Shown in pieces: positions 1 through 7,782 of a stretch of 22,747 bases of DNA; the first letter of the stretch is position 1, and each line of letters starts with the position of its first letter. The stretch lies in assembly GCA_003833135.1 (NCBI GenBank), contig QZLH01001273.1, positions 3,247 through 25,993 on the forward strand, written 5' to 3'. Under the pieces are notes generated by a model. That model was not told the DNA's origin and did no database searches. It was given only the letters and a program-made list of their open reading frames with translations. A program made the translations under genes and the position numbers. Source of the DNA: Oehlia diaphana. Lineage: Eukaryota; Glomeromycota; Glomeromycetes; Glomerales; Glomeraceae.

Positions 1-419
1 CACCTTAGGGAGCAAAAATCATTCAAATTGAATCACTACATGTAAAGTAATTAATGATCAAATTTAGATAAAATTCAATAAATATACTGAACGTAATTAC
101 TGAACAACTAGTAATTAAATTCACTTGATTTTAGATTCATTAGATAGATCTTAATTTTCTCTTTCAAATGAATATAAATTTATTTACATAGCTTATTTCT
201 ACAAAGAATTATCAATGATTTTGTCATGAAAGTTATATTTAATCTATTAAATTTTAATGATATCTTTTATTAAAAAAAAATTAAAAATTATATAATTAAT
301 TAGTTTTTTTTGCATTATTTAGTATAAATTTAATATTCTTATATAAATAATAATTTATATTTGCTTTAATAAATTATTTTTGTGTAAAAAAATTAGATTT
401 CAACAATCAGTCCATATGA
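1..419. other. AT-rich stretch without recognisable gene
   Basis: No open frame longer than a few dozen codons and no family signature is visible. The sequence is dominated by A/T runs. The first bases (attcaaattgaatcacta) resemble the last bases of the window (ttcaaattcaatcacta), so the left edge may be the end of the same hairpin-repeat family seen at 22.5-22.75 kb. Confidence 0.6.
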
Positions 420-661
420 TTGAAAAGGGGACTTGTCCTCTCAATTTTTTGTTTTTTATTTACCCAGTGTATTTGCCTGGCTATAAGTAGGTGAGCTTGT
501 AGAACAGGACTTTTTTTTTCAAGTTAGGGTCAGTTGCCAGTTTTTCTGGTCCTTAATGGTGAGCATTTTTTGGAGATGTCTTACATTTAGTTGTTCGAAT
601 ATGCTTCTTTCTGTATTTCCCGCCTAGCTTCATATAAAATAAAATTAAATAAAATAAAATA
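420..661 (+). mobile_element. 3' end of a non-LTR retrotransposon (5'-truncated copy)
   Basis: This stretch ends in an A-rich simple tail of AAATA/AAATT units (about 633-660), as expected for LINE-type elements. It shares landmarks, in order, with the 3' UTR of the LINE at 20531-20861. These are a small hairpin GGGACTTGTCC (near 427), a T-rich segment, CCCAGTG (near 463) and the AAATA tail. No ORF precedes it, so it is probably a 5'-truncated insertion. I found no convincing target site duplication. The family assignment rests on the internal comparison within this window. Confidence 0.55.
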
Positions 662-747
662 ATTCAGGAAGTGATGGGGCTACACTTTTAAATGAATTAT
701 TTATCAACAAATGCTTTATAATCGATATAATTTATTTATTATTGTAG

Positions 748-984
748 ATTGATAATAAAACACAACTGATTGCACAAGCATTTGTACAAGATAAAACCTT
801 AGAAAGATATCTTTAGATTTTACAATGCCTAAAACGAAATTCCATTGAACCAGGTGTAATAATTACTAATGCAGACTCAGTGATGACCAAACACCCATCA
901 TATGCATTGTATATTCATATTCATCAAAATTTACCTCATAAATTAAAAGGTATATTGGAAAAGGATAATCATGTAACCACATGA
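748..984 (+). pseudogene. MULE/FAR1-type transposase fragment
   Basis: One frame is open over about 78 codons except for one TAG at the position where MULE transposases usually have Trp (Y-E-W-x-L-Q-C-L; here a stop precedes ILQCLKRN). Visible landmarks in order are TQLIAQAFVQDKTLERY, ILQCLKRNSIEPGVIITNADS, and YIHIHQNLPHKLKG, matching the central MULE domain. That domain includes the second catalytic Asp region (TNADS) and the C/H..HIxQNLP segment. The segment starts right after an AG that could be a splice acceptor (ttgtag), and ends in TGA. The rest of the transposase is missing, so it cannot encode an active enzyme. It is unrelated in phase to the LINE tail just upstream. Family recognition is from memory of the motif order. 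Confidence 0.6.
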
Positions 985-1215
985 AAATCTAATTAGATTT
1001 CCTGATTTTCGCGATTTTTAAACAAACACTTCTAATAAATTTTTTTGCCATCTCTGATTTCTAATGCTTTCTTAGTGATAATACAAAACTTCTACAGTAA
1101 AATAAGCATCTACTAAGTTTCAAGTATATTACTTACCAAATATTTACTGATTTTCAAACTATAAAATTTTTTGTTTCTTGAAGATTTTCTTCTAAATATT
1201 TTTTTATCAGTTATT

Positions 1216-1897
1216 ATGGCTAAAACTTTAGCTGAGGATCTCAAATGGCGCATTATACTTCTACATAATGATGAATATTCAAAAGACAAATGGCTAATTT
1301 ACTTTATATTGGAGAAATGTTAGTCAAAAAAGTTATTCATATATATGCAAAGTGGGGTTGTGTAGTAAATCCACACCAGGAAGAAAAAAAGTTTTTAGTA
1401 GAAGTGATATGAATGTAAGTATAATTTGAAATTGTAAATTAGACCAAATACTTGTTTGATAGTCAAACTTATATTATAATTTGCGAATATTAGGTGTTGT
1501 GTGATATTGTTTATGAACATGCTGATTATTATCTTAATGAATATATTGAAGAAATGCAGGCACGAACTGGAAAATGTGTTTCTGTTTCAACTCTATGGAG
1601 ATCATTGGCTTATTGTAGTATTAAATGTAAAAAGGTATAGTATTATACATAAAAAGATAATTTTTTAGTTTTTTTTTAAAAAAAATTAGCAAGATAATAA
1701 TAATATTCAATTCATTATTATATGGTTACATAAAGCTACTTCAGAAAGAAATGAATTGCTAAGAGGTGAATTTATTGCATTTATAGGTCGGTATTTATGA
1801 ATGAATCATTGAAAGATGAACGTACTTCAACACGTTTTTATGGCTAATCTGAAATCAATTCAAAAGTAATAAAAAAAGGTGGTTTTCATTTAAGGCA
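1216..1897 (+). pseudogene. Tc1/mariner-IS630 superfamily transposase relic
   Basis: It starts at an ATG with MAKTLAEDLKWRIILLHNDEY, the N-terminal helix-turn-helix region of fungal IS630-like DDE transposases. A frameshifted segment follows (VKKVIHIYAKWGCVVNP). After an intron-like gap come YYLNEYIEEMQARTGKCVS and STLWRSLAYCSIKCKK. Near 1801-1850, MNESLKDERTSTRFYG corresponds to the first catalytic region, where the family has an Asp-Glu pair; here the Asp position reads Asn. The frame then reads VVFI-stop-GKRN and passes directly into reverse transcriptase sequence, so the C-terminal half with the other catalytic residues is gone. Frameshifts, stops and the missing half make it dead. A candidate second intron lies at about 1635-1689, less certain than the first. 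Confidence 0.6.
1415..1493 (+). other. Spliceosomal intron in the transposase relic
   Basis: GTAAGT donor at 1415-1420 and TAG acceptor at 1491-1493. The sequence between them is AT-rich and full of stops. Transposase homology stops before the donor and resumes directly after the acceptor (VLCDIVYEHADYY). The 79-bp length is typical for a fungal intron. Confidence 0.55.
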
Positions 1898-4059
1898 AAA
1901 GGAATTATCCACTTCCAAGAATTGATGAATTATTAGATTCATTACAAAATGCACAATGGTTCACTACTTTAGATTTAGGGCGGAAGATCAGGAAAAAACA
2001 GCTTTTATTACAAAATTTGGGACGTATGAATTTAAAGTTATGCCTTTTGGACTTTGCAATGCACCTGCAACATTCCAGCGAACTATGGACAAAGTTTTAC
2101 ATGGAATAAAAGAAAAGTTTGTTTTAGCTTATCTTGATGATGTCATTATATATTCAAAGACTTTTAAAGTTTTGAATAGAATTTGTAAGGCAAATCTAAA
2201 ATTAAAAGCAGAAAAATGTCATTTTGCAGCAGCTGAACTTCAATTTTTAAGTCATGTTGTAGGAAAAGAAGGTGTTAAACCAGATCCAAAAAAAGTTGAC
2301 AAAATGATTAACTATCCAGCACCTATTATTCTCTTATTATCGATGCTTTTTTAAAGATTTTGCTAAAGTTGCTGATCCAATGTACGAATTATTAAAAAAG
2401 GATGCACCTTATGAATGGATAAATCTACAACAGGAAGCATTTGAGAATTTGAGAGAAAAATTAACAACAGCACCTATTGTACAATATCCAGATTTTTCTG
2501 ATGCTTCAATTATAGGACTAGGCACAGTATTAGCATAAAAAGATGGTGATTAAGAGTATGTGAGAAGAATTATGCCATTACAGAATTGGAATGCCTTGCA
2601 ATTATTTGGGCAGTTAAATATTTTCAACATTATCTCTATGGAAGTAAATTTATCATTATCACCAATCATGCAGTAACAACAGAAAATAATAATAAATGAT
2701 TAGAAAGATGGAAGATCGCCTTATCAGAATACAAATATGATATCATATATCAGAAAGGAACTAAACATGCAAATGCTGATGCATTCTCTCGTCTTGACTC
2801 AACCTCAATTAATAATCACACCAATTCTTCAATTTTATATAACGATCATGGATGAACAACTTTATAATGAATTAATATTATTTTTAACAACTCTCACTTT
2901 TATGGATGGTATAACTGATAAATGGAAACCCCAAATTCAAAAGAACTCAATCCAATATATTTACCAAAATAATACTTTATTTAAGAAGACAAAAGATGGT
3001 ATAAGAAAAGTAATTCTACGTGAACAAGTAGAACCTATTTTATATTATTTTCATACAGATATGAGCAGAGCTCATCTAGAAATGGATGCTATAATTGGAA
3101 AAATCAAAGATCGATATTATTGGCCACAGTTAGGAGAAAATGTAAAAGAATATATAAGAACTTGCGATATTTGTCAAAAAAGAGGACCTACCAATCGGTA
3201 AGAAGAACTCATACCAATACCAGTTAAAGGACTATTTCACAGGATAGGAATCGATATTAAAGGACCATTACCAATTACCAGTAGTGGAAATAGATATATC
3301 ATCGTTGCCATGGATTATTTTACAAAATGGCCAGAAGCAAAAGCAATATCCAATATTAAAGCAGAAACAGTAGCTAAGTTTATCTATGAAGAAATTATTT
3401 GTAGATATGGAGTTCCACAGGAGATACTATCAGATAGAGGAACATCATTTATGAATAAATTAATTGATGAATTATGTGAAAACTATCAAACTAAACATCA
3501 TCTTACCTCAGCTTATAGACCTCAAACAAATGGAATGGTTGAAAGATTTAATTGAACAATTGGTGAATGTATAGCAAAATTGATTCAAGATAATAATAAG
3601 GAATGGGATCAATTAATTGATGCAGTACTTCTAGTATATCGAACAAAAAAACATAATACTACAGGAAAAACACCATTCTATTTAACTTATGGACGAGAAG
3701 CAACTTTACCAATTGATTTAAAAATTCCATCACAAATATCTCAAGATGAAAAGAACCCAATGCAAAGGAGAATTTATCAATTAATAGTTGAACTAGAAGA
3801 AGAACGAAATGATGTTTCGTTAAGAATTGAAAGGGAACAAGCAAAGCAAAAACAAGTATATGATCAACAGGGAATTTCAGAAAATTTCTTAGCAAAATTA
3901 AAAAATAAGTGGATAGGACTTTATTTTATTCATGAAGTACTTAATGATAATGTTTATAAACTTAGAAATTTAAATGGAAAATTAGTTAAACATGTAATTC
4001 ACAGAAATAGACTTAAGAAATATTATGAGCGAAGATTGGAACCAATAGTTATAATTTAA
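1893..4059 (+). pseudogene. pol: Ty3/gypsy retrotransposon Pol (RT, RNase H, integrase), 5'-truncated
   Basis: Order is RT, RNase H, integrase, which defines Ty3/gypsy. RT begins abruptly with YPLPRIDELLDSLQNAQW and keeps VMPFGLCNAPATFQ and the YLDD catalytic box at 2130-2141. Compared with the usual domain it has lost several short blocks: after TTLDL (near 1977), after IIYSKTF, and after INYPAP near 2325. RNase H is traceable (YAITELECLAIIWAVKYFQHY, then ADAFSRLD), but its TDH motif reads TNH. Integrase is the best preserved part: an H2C2 zinc finger (HTDMSRAH...CDIC) and a D-D-35-E core with Asp at 3253, Asp at 3433 and Glu at 3541. A basic C-terminus (HRNRLKKYYERR) follows. From about 2850 to 4059 the frame is broken only by TAA at 3199 and TGA at 3553. 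No gag, protease or 5' LTR remains. No chromodomain is seen. Confidence 0.9.
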
Positions 4060-4106
4060 AGAATTATAAAAAGTTCTGAAAAGTTTTATTAAAAATAAGA
4101 TAATTA

Positions 4107-4925
4107 TTATTGTTTATTATTATTATTATTATTAATATAATTAGGACTGTCAGCAACAAATATTTGATCGTAAGAAGAAGAAGAGAAAGATGAAGATGAA
4201 GATGAAGATGAAGTTACAAAGGAAGGTGATTCGGGTACATTATTGTCAACAACAATCATATCATATTTACTTATGACACTCATCGCATAATAATACCTAT
4301 TCTCAAAATATTTCAAACTAGACATAGCTAATTTAGTATCCCTTTTTAGTTGTTTTACTTTGCTCTTTAACTTGACGATTTCTTCACCTTGTTGAATAAC
4401 TTTCTTCTGAGTATCCCAACATTCTTTTTGAGTGATGGCCCAAAGTTCATTGTGAAATTGTGCTTTTTCTTGTTATTGATAGATTTGCCCAGATTGTAAA
4501 ATACCAAATTCCGTCAGACTTGCAACTTTTCTTGTAAGGAATTATTTTCAGATTGTAAAGAAATATTTTCAGATTGTAACATTTGAACTTGATCTTGTAT
4601 TATTAAATGGGAAAGTAGAAACACCAAGTTAGTCAAAGACTAAGTGAATAAATCGATAGTCCAAAAAAGGGGAGTCCATTCAAGACTAGATATCCTGGAG
4701 GTACAAGTACCCCATCTGCAAGCTGAAAAAAAAGATCAACTATTCAAGAACAGGATAAAGATCAAAATCTTGTCTACAGGCTATCCCCATTCAAGAAACA
4801 TTTTAAGAACCTTGCGTGCAATACTCACCTTCAAGTTGATGAAGTTGTGATTTATGAGCAGTCTCTAGTGACTTAAAGCGGACTTGTAATTTCTTTGAAG
4901 ATGTTTTTAAATAACGGCAGACCAT
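4107..4925 (-). pseudogene. Antisense two-exon coiled-coil gene inside the Ty3 element
   Basis: I recognise no named family. On the minus strand an ATG at 4925 opens MVCRYLKTSSKKLQVRFKSL. Exon 1 (4925-4829) ends Q-L-E-G at a GTGAGT donor. Exon 2 can begin at 4593, where joining gives a phase-1 Asp codon and the reading L-E-D-Q-V-Q-M-L-Q-S-E-N. Exon 2 continues with heptad-like LQSENISLQSENNSLQEKLQ, then a frameshift near 4525, a TAA at 4473-4475, and QEKAQFHNELWAITQKECWD. A second helical stretch follows (VIQQGEEIVKLKSKVKQLK), then MSSLKYFENRYYYAMSVISK, a Ser-rich tract (4180s) and an Asn tract before the stop. The product, about 194 residues, would be a coiled-coil protein with a low-complexity tail. 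It lies tail to tail with pol, 47 bp apart, and before the polypurine tract, so it was apparently carried by the retroelement. A role as accessory, regulatory or antisense product is inference. Confidence 0.55.
4594..4828 (-). other. Candidate intron of the antisense coiled-coil gene
   Basis: On the minus strand there is a GTGAGT donor at 4828-4823 and an AG acceptor at 4595-4594. Upstream of the acceptor lie a TGACTAAC branch-site-like motif and a pyrimidine-rich stretch (gtttctactttccc). Removing these 235 bp joins two segments of the same helical, Gln/Leu-rich character. An alternative acceptor (ttttttcag) lies about 130 bp nearer the donor, but the sequence after it has no matching coiled-coil character. 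Confidence 0.45.
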
Positions 4926-5370
4926 TTTTAATAATAAGGGTGTTAAAAGAAATATGTAAACCTTGACAAAAGTGATATATGCAAAAAAGATTTTGTGAAA
5001 AGTGAAGAAAGGGGAAAAGAAAAATTAAGTTCTTAAATAAGAAAAAGACACGATGCGAAAAAATACGTTCGATTTGAAATAATAAAAAGAATGCGAAAAA
5101 TTTAATAACAGCTGATAATTATTACATGTAAAATTAATTAAGGAGAAGGAAAAGTTATTTTTAGAATAAGAGGAAATGTTTCAAAATAGTAATACACGAT
5201 TAATTAATTTAAGGGGCAAAATTAATCAAACTAAATAAGTGAAACAATAAGGTCGTGATCTGCCAAAATTAGTAATCAATTATTAGTAACATTAATTAAT
5301 TAAGTGCGATAATGAATTTTTATTTAAAGACGTGTTCTATTTTGTTATGATTTACTTTTTCTCATCATGA
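4926..5370. other. Noncoding AT-rich internal region of the Ty3 element
   Basis: No sustained frame on either strand. The stretch is A-rich on the plus strand, with repeated ttaattaa words. It lies upstream of the antisense gene's ATG, so any promoter for that gene should be here; I see no unambiguous TATA box. Confidence 0.45.
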
Positions 5371-5767
5371 CACCTTACAAAAATTGTGTTACAAGACTTA
5401 TTAATTGAAGGCAATAGTTCATACGAATTACAAGATAAACCTTATTCAAATGAAATAAACGATAAAACAAAAATTAATATCACTTACCGATATTTATTAA
5501 ATGCTCAATGGCTAAAACAAAGAATTTCAGCCTTAGTTTTTTCAAACAAAAGGAATTAACTAAGAAGCAAGTAAGACAAATTGTCTCAGAATATTATTAT
5601 TAGATTTCTGTTCATGTTTATTATATTTTTAAAACAAATCCTATTCAGATTTATTATACTGTTAATACTACTGTTAATTTGATAAGATCTTTAAAACAAA
5701 ATGAAATTAAACAATTGGTATTAGAAATTTAAAGACTCACAGGAGTTTGTTCTTTAAGGGGGGAAAG
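5371..5767 (+). pseudogene. Unrecognised small ORF before the polypurine tract
   Basis: No family recognised. A first frame is open from 5371 to 5559 (…IVLQDLLIEGNSSYELQDKP… then LLNAQWLKQRIS). A second frame takes over near 5540 (FFKQKELTKKQVRQIVSEYY, TNPIQIYYTVNTTVNLIRSL, KQNEIKQLVLEI). It runs to the polypurine tract with one TAG and one TAA, both explicable as Gln codons changed by one C-to-T transition. Joined by one frameshift this gives roughly 130 residues. The position, directly upstream of the 3' LTR on the coding strand, is where some LTR elements carry an extra third ORF. It could instead be a chance open stretch; the length of clean frame in such AT-rich DNA argues mildly for a real decayed gene. 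Confidence 0.35.
5756..5767 (+). promoter_or_regulatory. Polypurine tract (plus-strand primer site) of the Ty3 element
   Basis: AAGGGGGGAAAG lies immediately before TGTTAAA. A purine tract abutting the 5' edge of the 3' LTR is the expected plus-strand priming site. Confidence 0.75.
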
Positions 5768-6209
5768 TGTTAAAGTAGAAATGTGGCGCAGTAATTTTAT
5801 GTAGATCATTTTGAAGATCATTTTGTAAATCCCTTGATTTTTTTGATTTATTTGATTTATTTGATAAATGATAAATTTGATAAATTTGATTTATTTATTT
5901 TATTAATTTTATTTATTTTATTTATTTTATTTTATTTATTTATTATATTTGTTTTATTTATTTTATTAAATATTCTTAATTTTTATTTTATTATAAATAG
6001 TGCTAGGATTTTATCAAGTTGAGGGAGTAGTTAATTAGTAAGTAAGAAAAGTTAATCAAATCAAGTGAATTAGTCAGAATTGTATTGTAGTTTTCAAGTT
6101 ATACAAAAAGAGTATTATTCCCAGTAGTATAATTCAAGATAGTTAATTTTGCAACTAAGAGATTATCTATACTGTTTTATCATACCTAAAATCTTACATT
6201 ATTTTAACA
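5768..6209 (+). mobile_element. 3' long terminal repeat of the Ty3 element
   Basis: It begins TGTTAAA directly after the polypurine tract and can be closed at TTTAACA (6203-6209), giving perfect 7-bp inverted ends and a 442-bp LTR with canonical TG...CA termini. It contains a very T/A-rich stretch (5836-5990) with repeated ttgatttat words, then a TATA box. The start is firm because of the polypurine tract. The end is inferred from the inverted ends, and without a 5' LTR it cannot be confirmed here. Confidence 0.7.
5992..6000 (+). promoter_or_regulatory. TATA box in the LTR
   Basis: TATAAATAG, about 225 bp into the LTR, fits a U3 core promoter with transcription starting roughly 25-35 bp downstream. 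The same 9-mer occurs upstream of the MULE transposase at 7613. Confidence 0.5.
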
Positions 6210-6295
6210 AAAACCTATTTCTCTTTAACTGAACATCCAACATTATTTCACATGATTAAATTGTGATCAACTTAAGACTTTCTTATTAAATTAAA

Positions 6296-6325
6296 CTCTA
6301 GTTAACCTGTTAATTAACAGGATAA
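6296..6325. repeat. Near-perfect 26-bp palindrome
   Basis: The core CCTGTTAATTAACAGG (6306-6321) is a perfect palindrome. It extends to GTTAA/GATAAC on the flanks with two mismatches. It stands alone just downstream of the LTR; no function can be assigned. Confidence 0.5.
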
Positions 6326-6338
6326 CACTATATTTAAA

Positions 6339-6464
6339 ATCTTAATCTGATCTGCAAATCCAAATTTAAAATTCAAATCTGATCCAATTCAAATCTGAAT
6401 CTGATTTGAATCTAGTCTAAATTCAATTTCAGTCAGATCAGATTTGAATCAGATTAGATTTGAT
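6339..6464. repeat. Array of self-complementary words based on CAAATCTGAT/ATCAGATTTG
   Basis: The words AATCTGAT, CAAATCTGA, TCAGATTTG and ATCAGATT alternate in both orientations over about 125 bp. The strand can therefore fold on itself in many registers. It is neither a simple tandem nor a single hairpin. Confidence 0.6.
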
Positions 6465-6705
6465 ACAAGTAAAAATACTGTTACAGTTTTGGTAATTTTT
6501 TTTTATTTTTTACAAGTAAAAATGCCAGAACTATTAGTTTTAGCTTTTTTTTTGCATTTTTACAAGTGAAAATGCTGAAACTATCAGTTTTGGCAATTTT
6601 TTGCATTTTTACAAGTAAAAACATCAGAACTATCAGTTTTTGCATTTTTCTTTTTATTATTACATGTAAAATACTGGTGATTTTCTTTTCATTTTTACAT
6701 GTAAA
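6465..6705. repeat. Tandem repeat of about 49 bp with internal palindrome
   Basis: Six degenerate units are marked by ACAAGTAAAA or ACATGTAAAA at 6465, 6512, 6562, 6611, 6662 and 6697 (spacing 47, 50, 49, 51, 35). Each unit contains a stem GCATTTTTAC/GTAAAAATGC followed by a line like (C)AGAACTATCAGTTTT. The array abuts the start of the Helitron coding sequence. Confidence 0.75.
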
Positions 6706-7187
6706 ACTTACATATTTGAATTACAAATTACGTTTTTAACTGATGATTTACCAGGCCATGTATTACAAAAAGGGAAGGTATATATTAAACAAAACCTTAC
6801 CAATGATCAAATTAATGTTTCAGATATTCAGAAAAGAATTATTCAAGGTGATAATCATATGGCTGATAGAATCATGCAGTTTGGAGAATGGTTACATGAA
6901 TTTTGTCAATTCTGGAATATGCAAAATAATGAACTGTACGATATAACTAAATAAATAGATTTACAAGGCTTGATCTTTTTCATGTTTAGTGCTGCTGATT
7001 TGCACTGGCCCAAATTATATAAGCTTATGCTATCCAGTGGTAATTCTGACATTTAGACCAAATATCATTACCAAAACATTGTTGACAAACCTCATTTCGC
7101 AGTTTGGTTTTTCAGTAAGCAATTTGAAATATTTCTCAATGATATTCTATAACAACAGTGGAATTTGGAGGATTGGTGATACAGGTT
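6706..7187 (+). pseudogene. Helitron Rep/helicase, N-terminal helitron-like domain
   Basis: One frame reads IFELQITFLTDDLPGHVLQK, then GDNHMADRIMQFGEWLHEFC, FMFSAADLHWPKLYKLM, PHFAVWFFSKQFEIFLNDIL and WNLEDW-stop-YRF. The F-SAADxHWP..LxxLMP and PH.AVWFF..RFE blocks are typical of the helitron-like N domain that precedes the HUH endonuclease. Four in-frame stops are present. One (TGA) sits where a second Trp of a WWYRF motif is expected. The frame is interrupted exactly at the 8-bp duplication of the element inserted at 7188 and resumes at 11629. Such proteins nick DNA and drive rolling-circle transposition; this copy is dead. Confidence 0.75.
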
Positions 7188-7272
7188 TAAAGATGTTAGC
7201 CATAACTGTAATATTAAGACACAGTGTCGTATGTAATAGGTTGCAACCTATCTACATTAAAAAGCAAAAGTT

Positions 7273-7367
7273 GTAATGCTGTAATTAGATTGTAATGCCA
7301 TAATTAGGTCATAATACTGTAATTAGGTCATAATACCGTAACTAATCCGTAATGCCGTAATTTTGAA
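7273..7367. repeat. Left subterminal 19-bp iterons (five units)
   Basis: Units start at 7273, 7292, 7311, 7330 and 7349, exactly 19 bp apart, with a core like GTAATGCCGTAATTAGGTC. They resemble ordered transposase binding sites close to an element end. Confidence 0.8.
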
Positions 7368-7612
7368 ATTAAGTATGTAATTTCGGCCAGAATTATACAC
7401 TTAATTTTAGCAGAAATTAACAAATTTCCTAAAAAGGGGAACGTCTAAAGCGGAGCAGAGTCACGTGATATGCCACGTATTTGCACCGCCATACGGCTGT
7501 TTATTTATTTATTTTTTTTTTAAAAAAAATTTTTTTATCAGGCTCATTCTTTCTTTTAAGCCTTAGGATTTACAAATCATGTAAACCTTTTCCCTCGTCC
7601 TTTTGTTCATTT

Positions 7613-7621
7613 TATAAATAG
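7613..7621 (+). promoter_or_regulatory. TATA box of the MULE transposase gene
   Basis: TATAAATAG lies 162 bp upstream of the transposase ATG, followed by long T-rich runs. Position and sequence fit a core promoter inside the transposon. Confidence 0.45.
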
Positions 7622-7782
7622 CATCGTACTATTTTCATATTAAGTTCACGTATTTCAAAAAAAATATTGTAAATATTTTTTTTTTTGTTTTTTTAAGTTT
7701 TTTTTATTTAGTCCTTTTTCTTTTTACTAATATTAAACTTATAAATTAATAGTTAAACATTTTTTCCGTCTTTTTTGTTGTC

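Noticed and set aside
3659..3895. Minus-strand open frame opposite the integrase
   Set aside because: It lies entirely within well supported integrase coding sequence on the plus strand and shows no family features.
5834..6022. Open frame rich in Ile, Leu and Phe that looks like a membrane protein
   Set aside because: It is read from the T-rich simple sequence of the LTR and has no real composition beyond that.
6743..7276. Two other open frames (67 and 95 codons) over the Helitron Rep region
   Set aside because: They are out of frame with the Rep reading, which accounts for the same bases with recognisable motifs.
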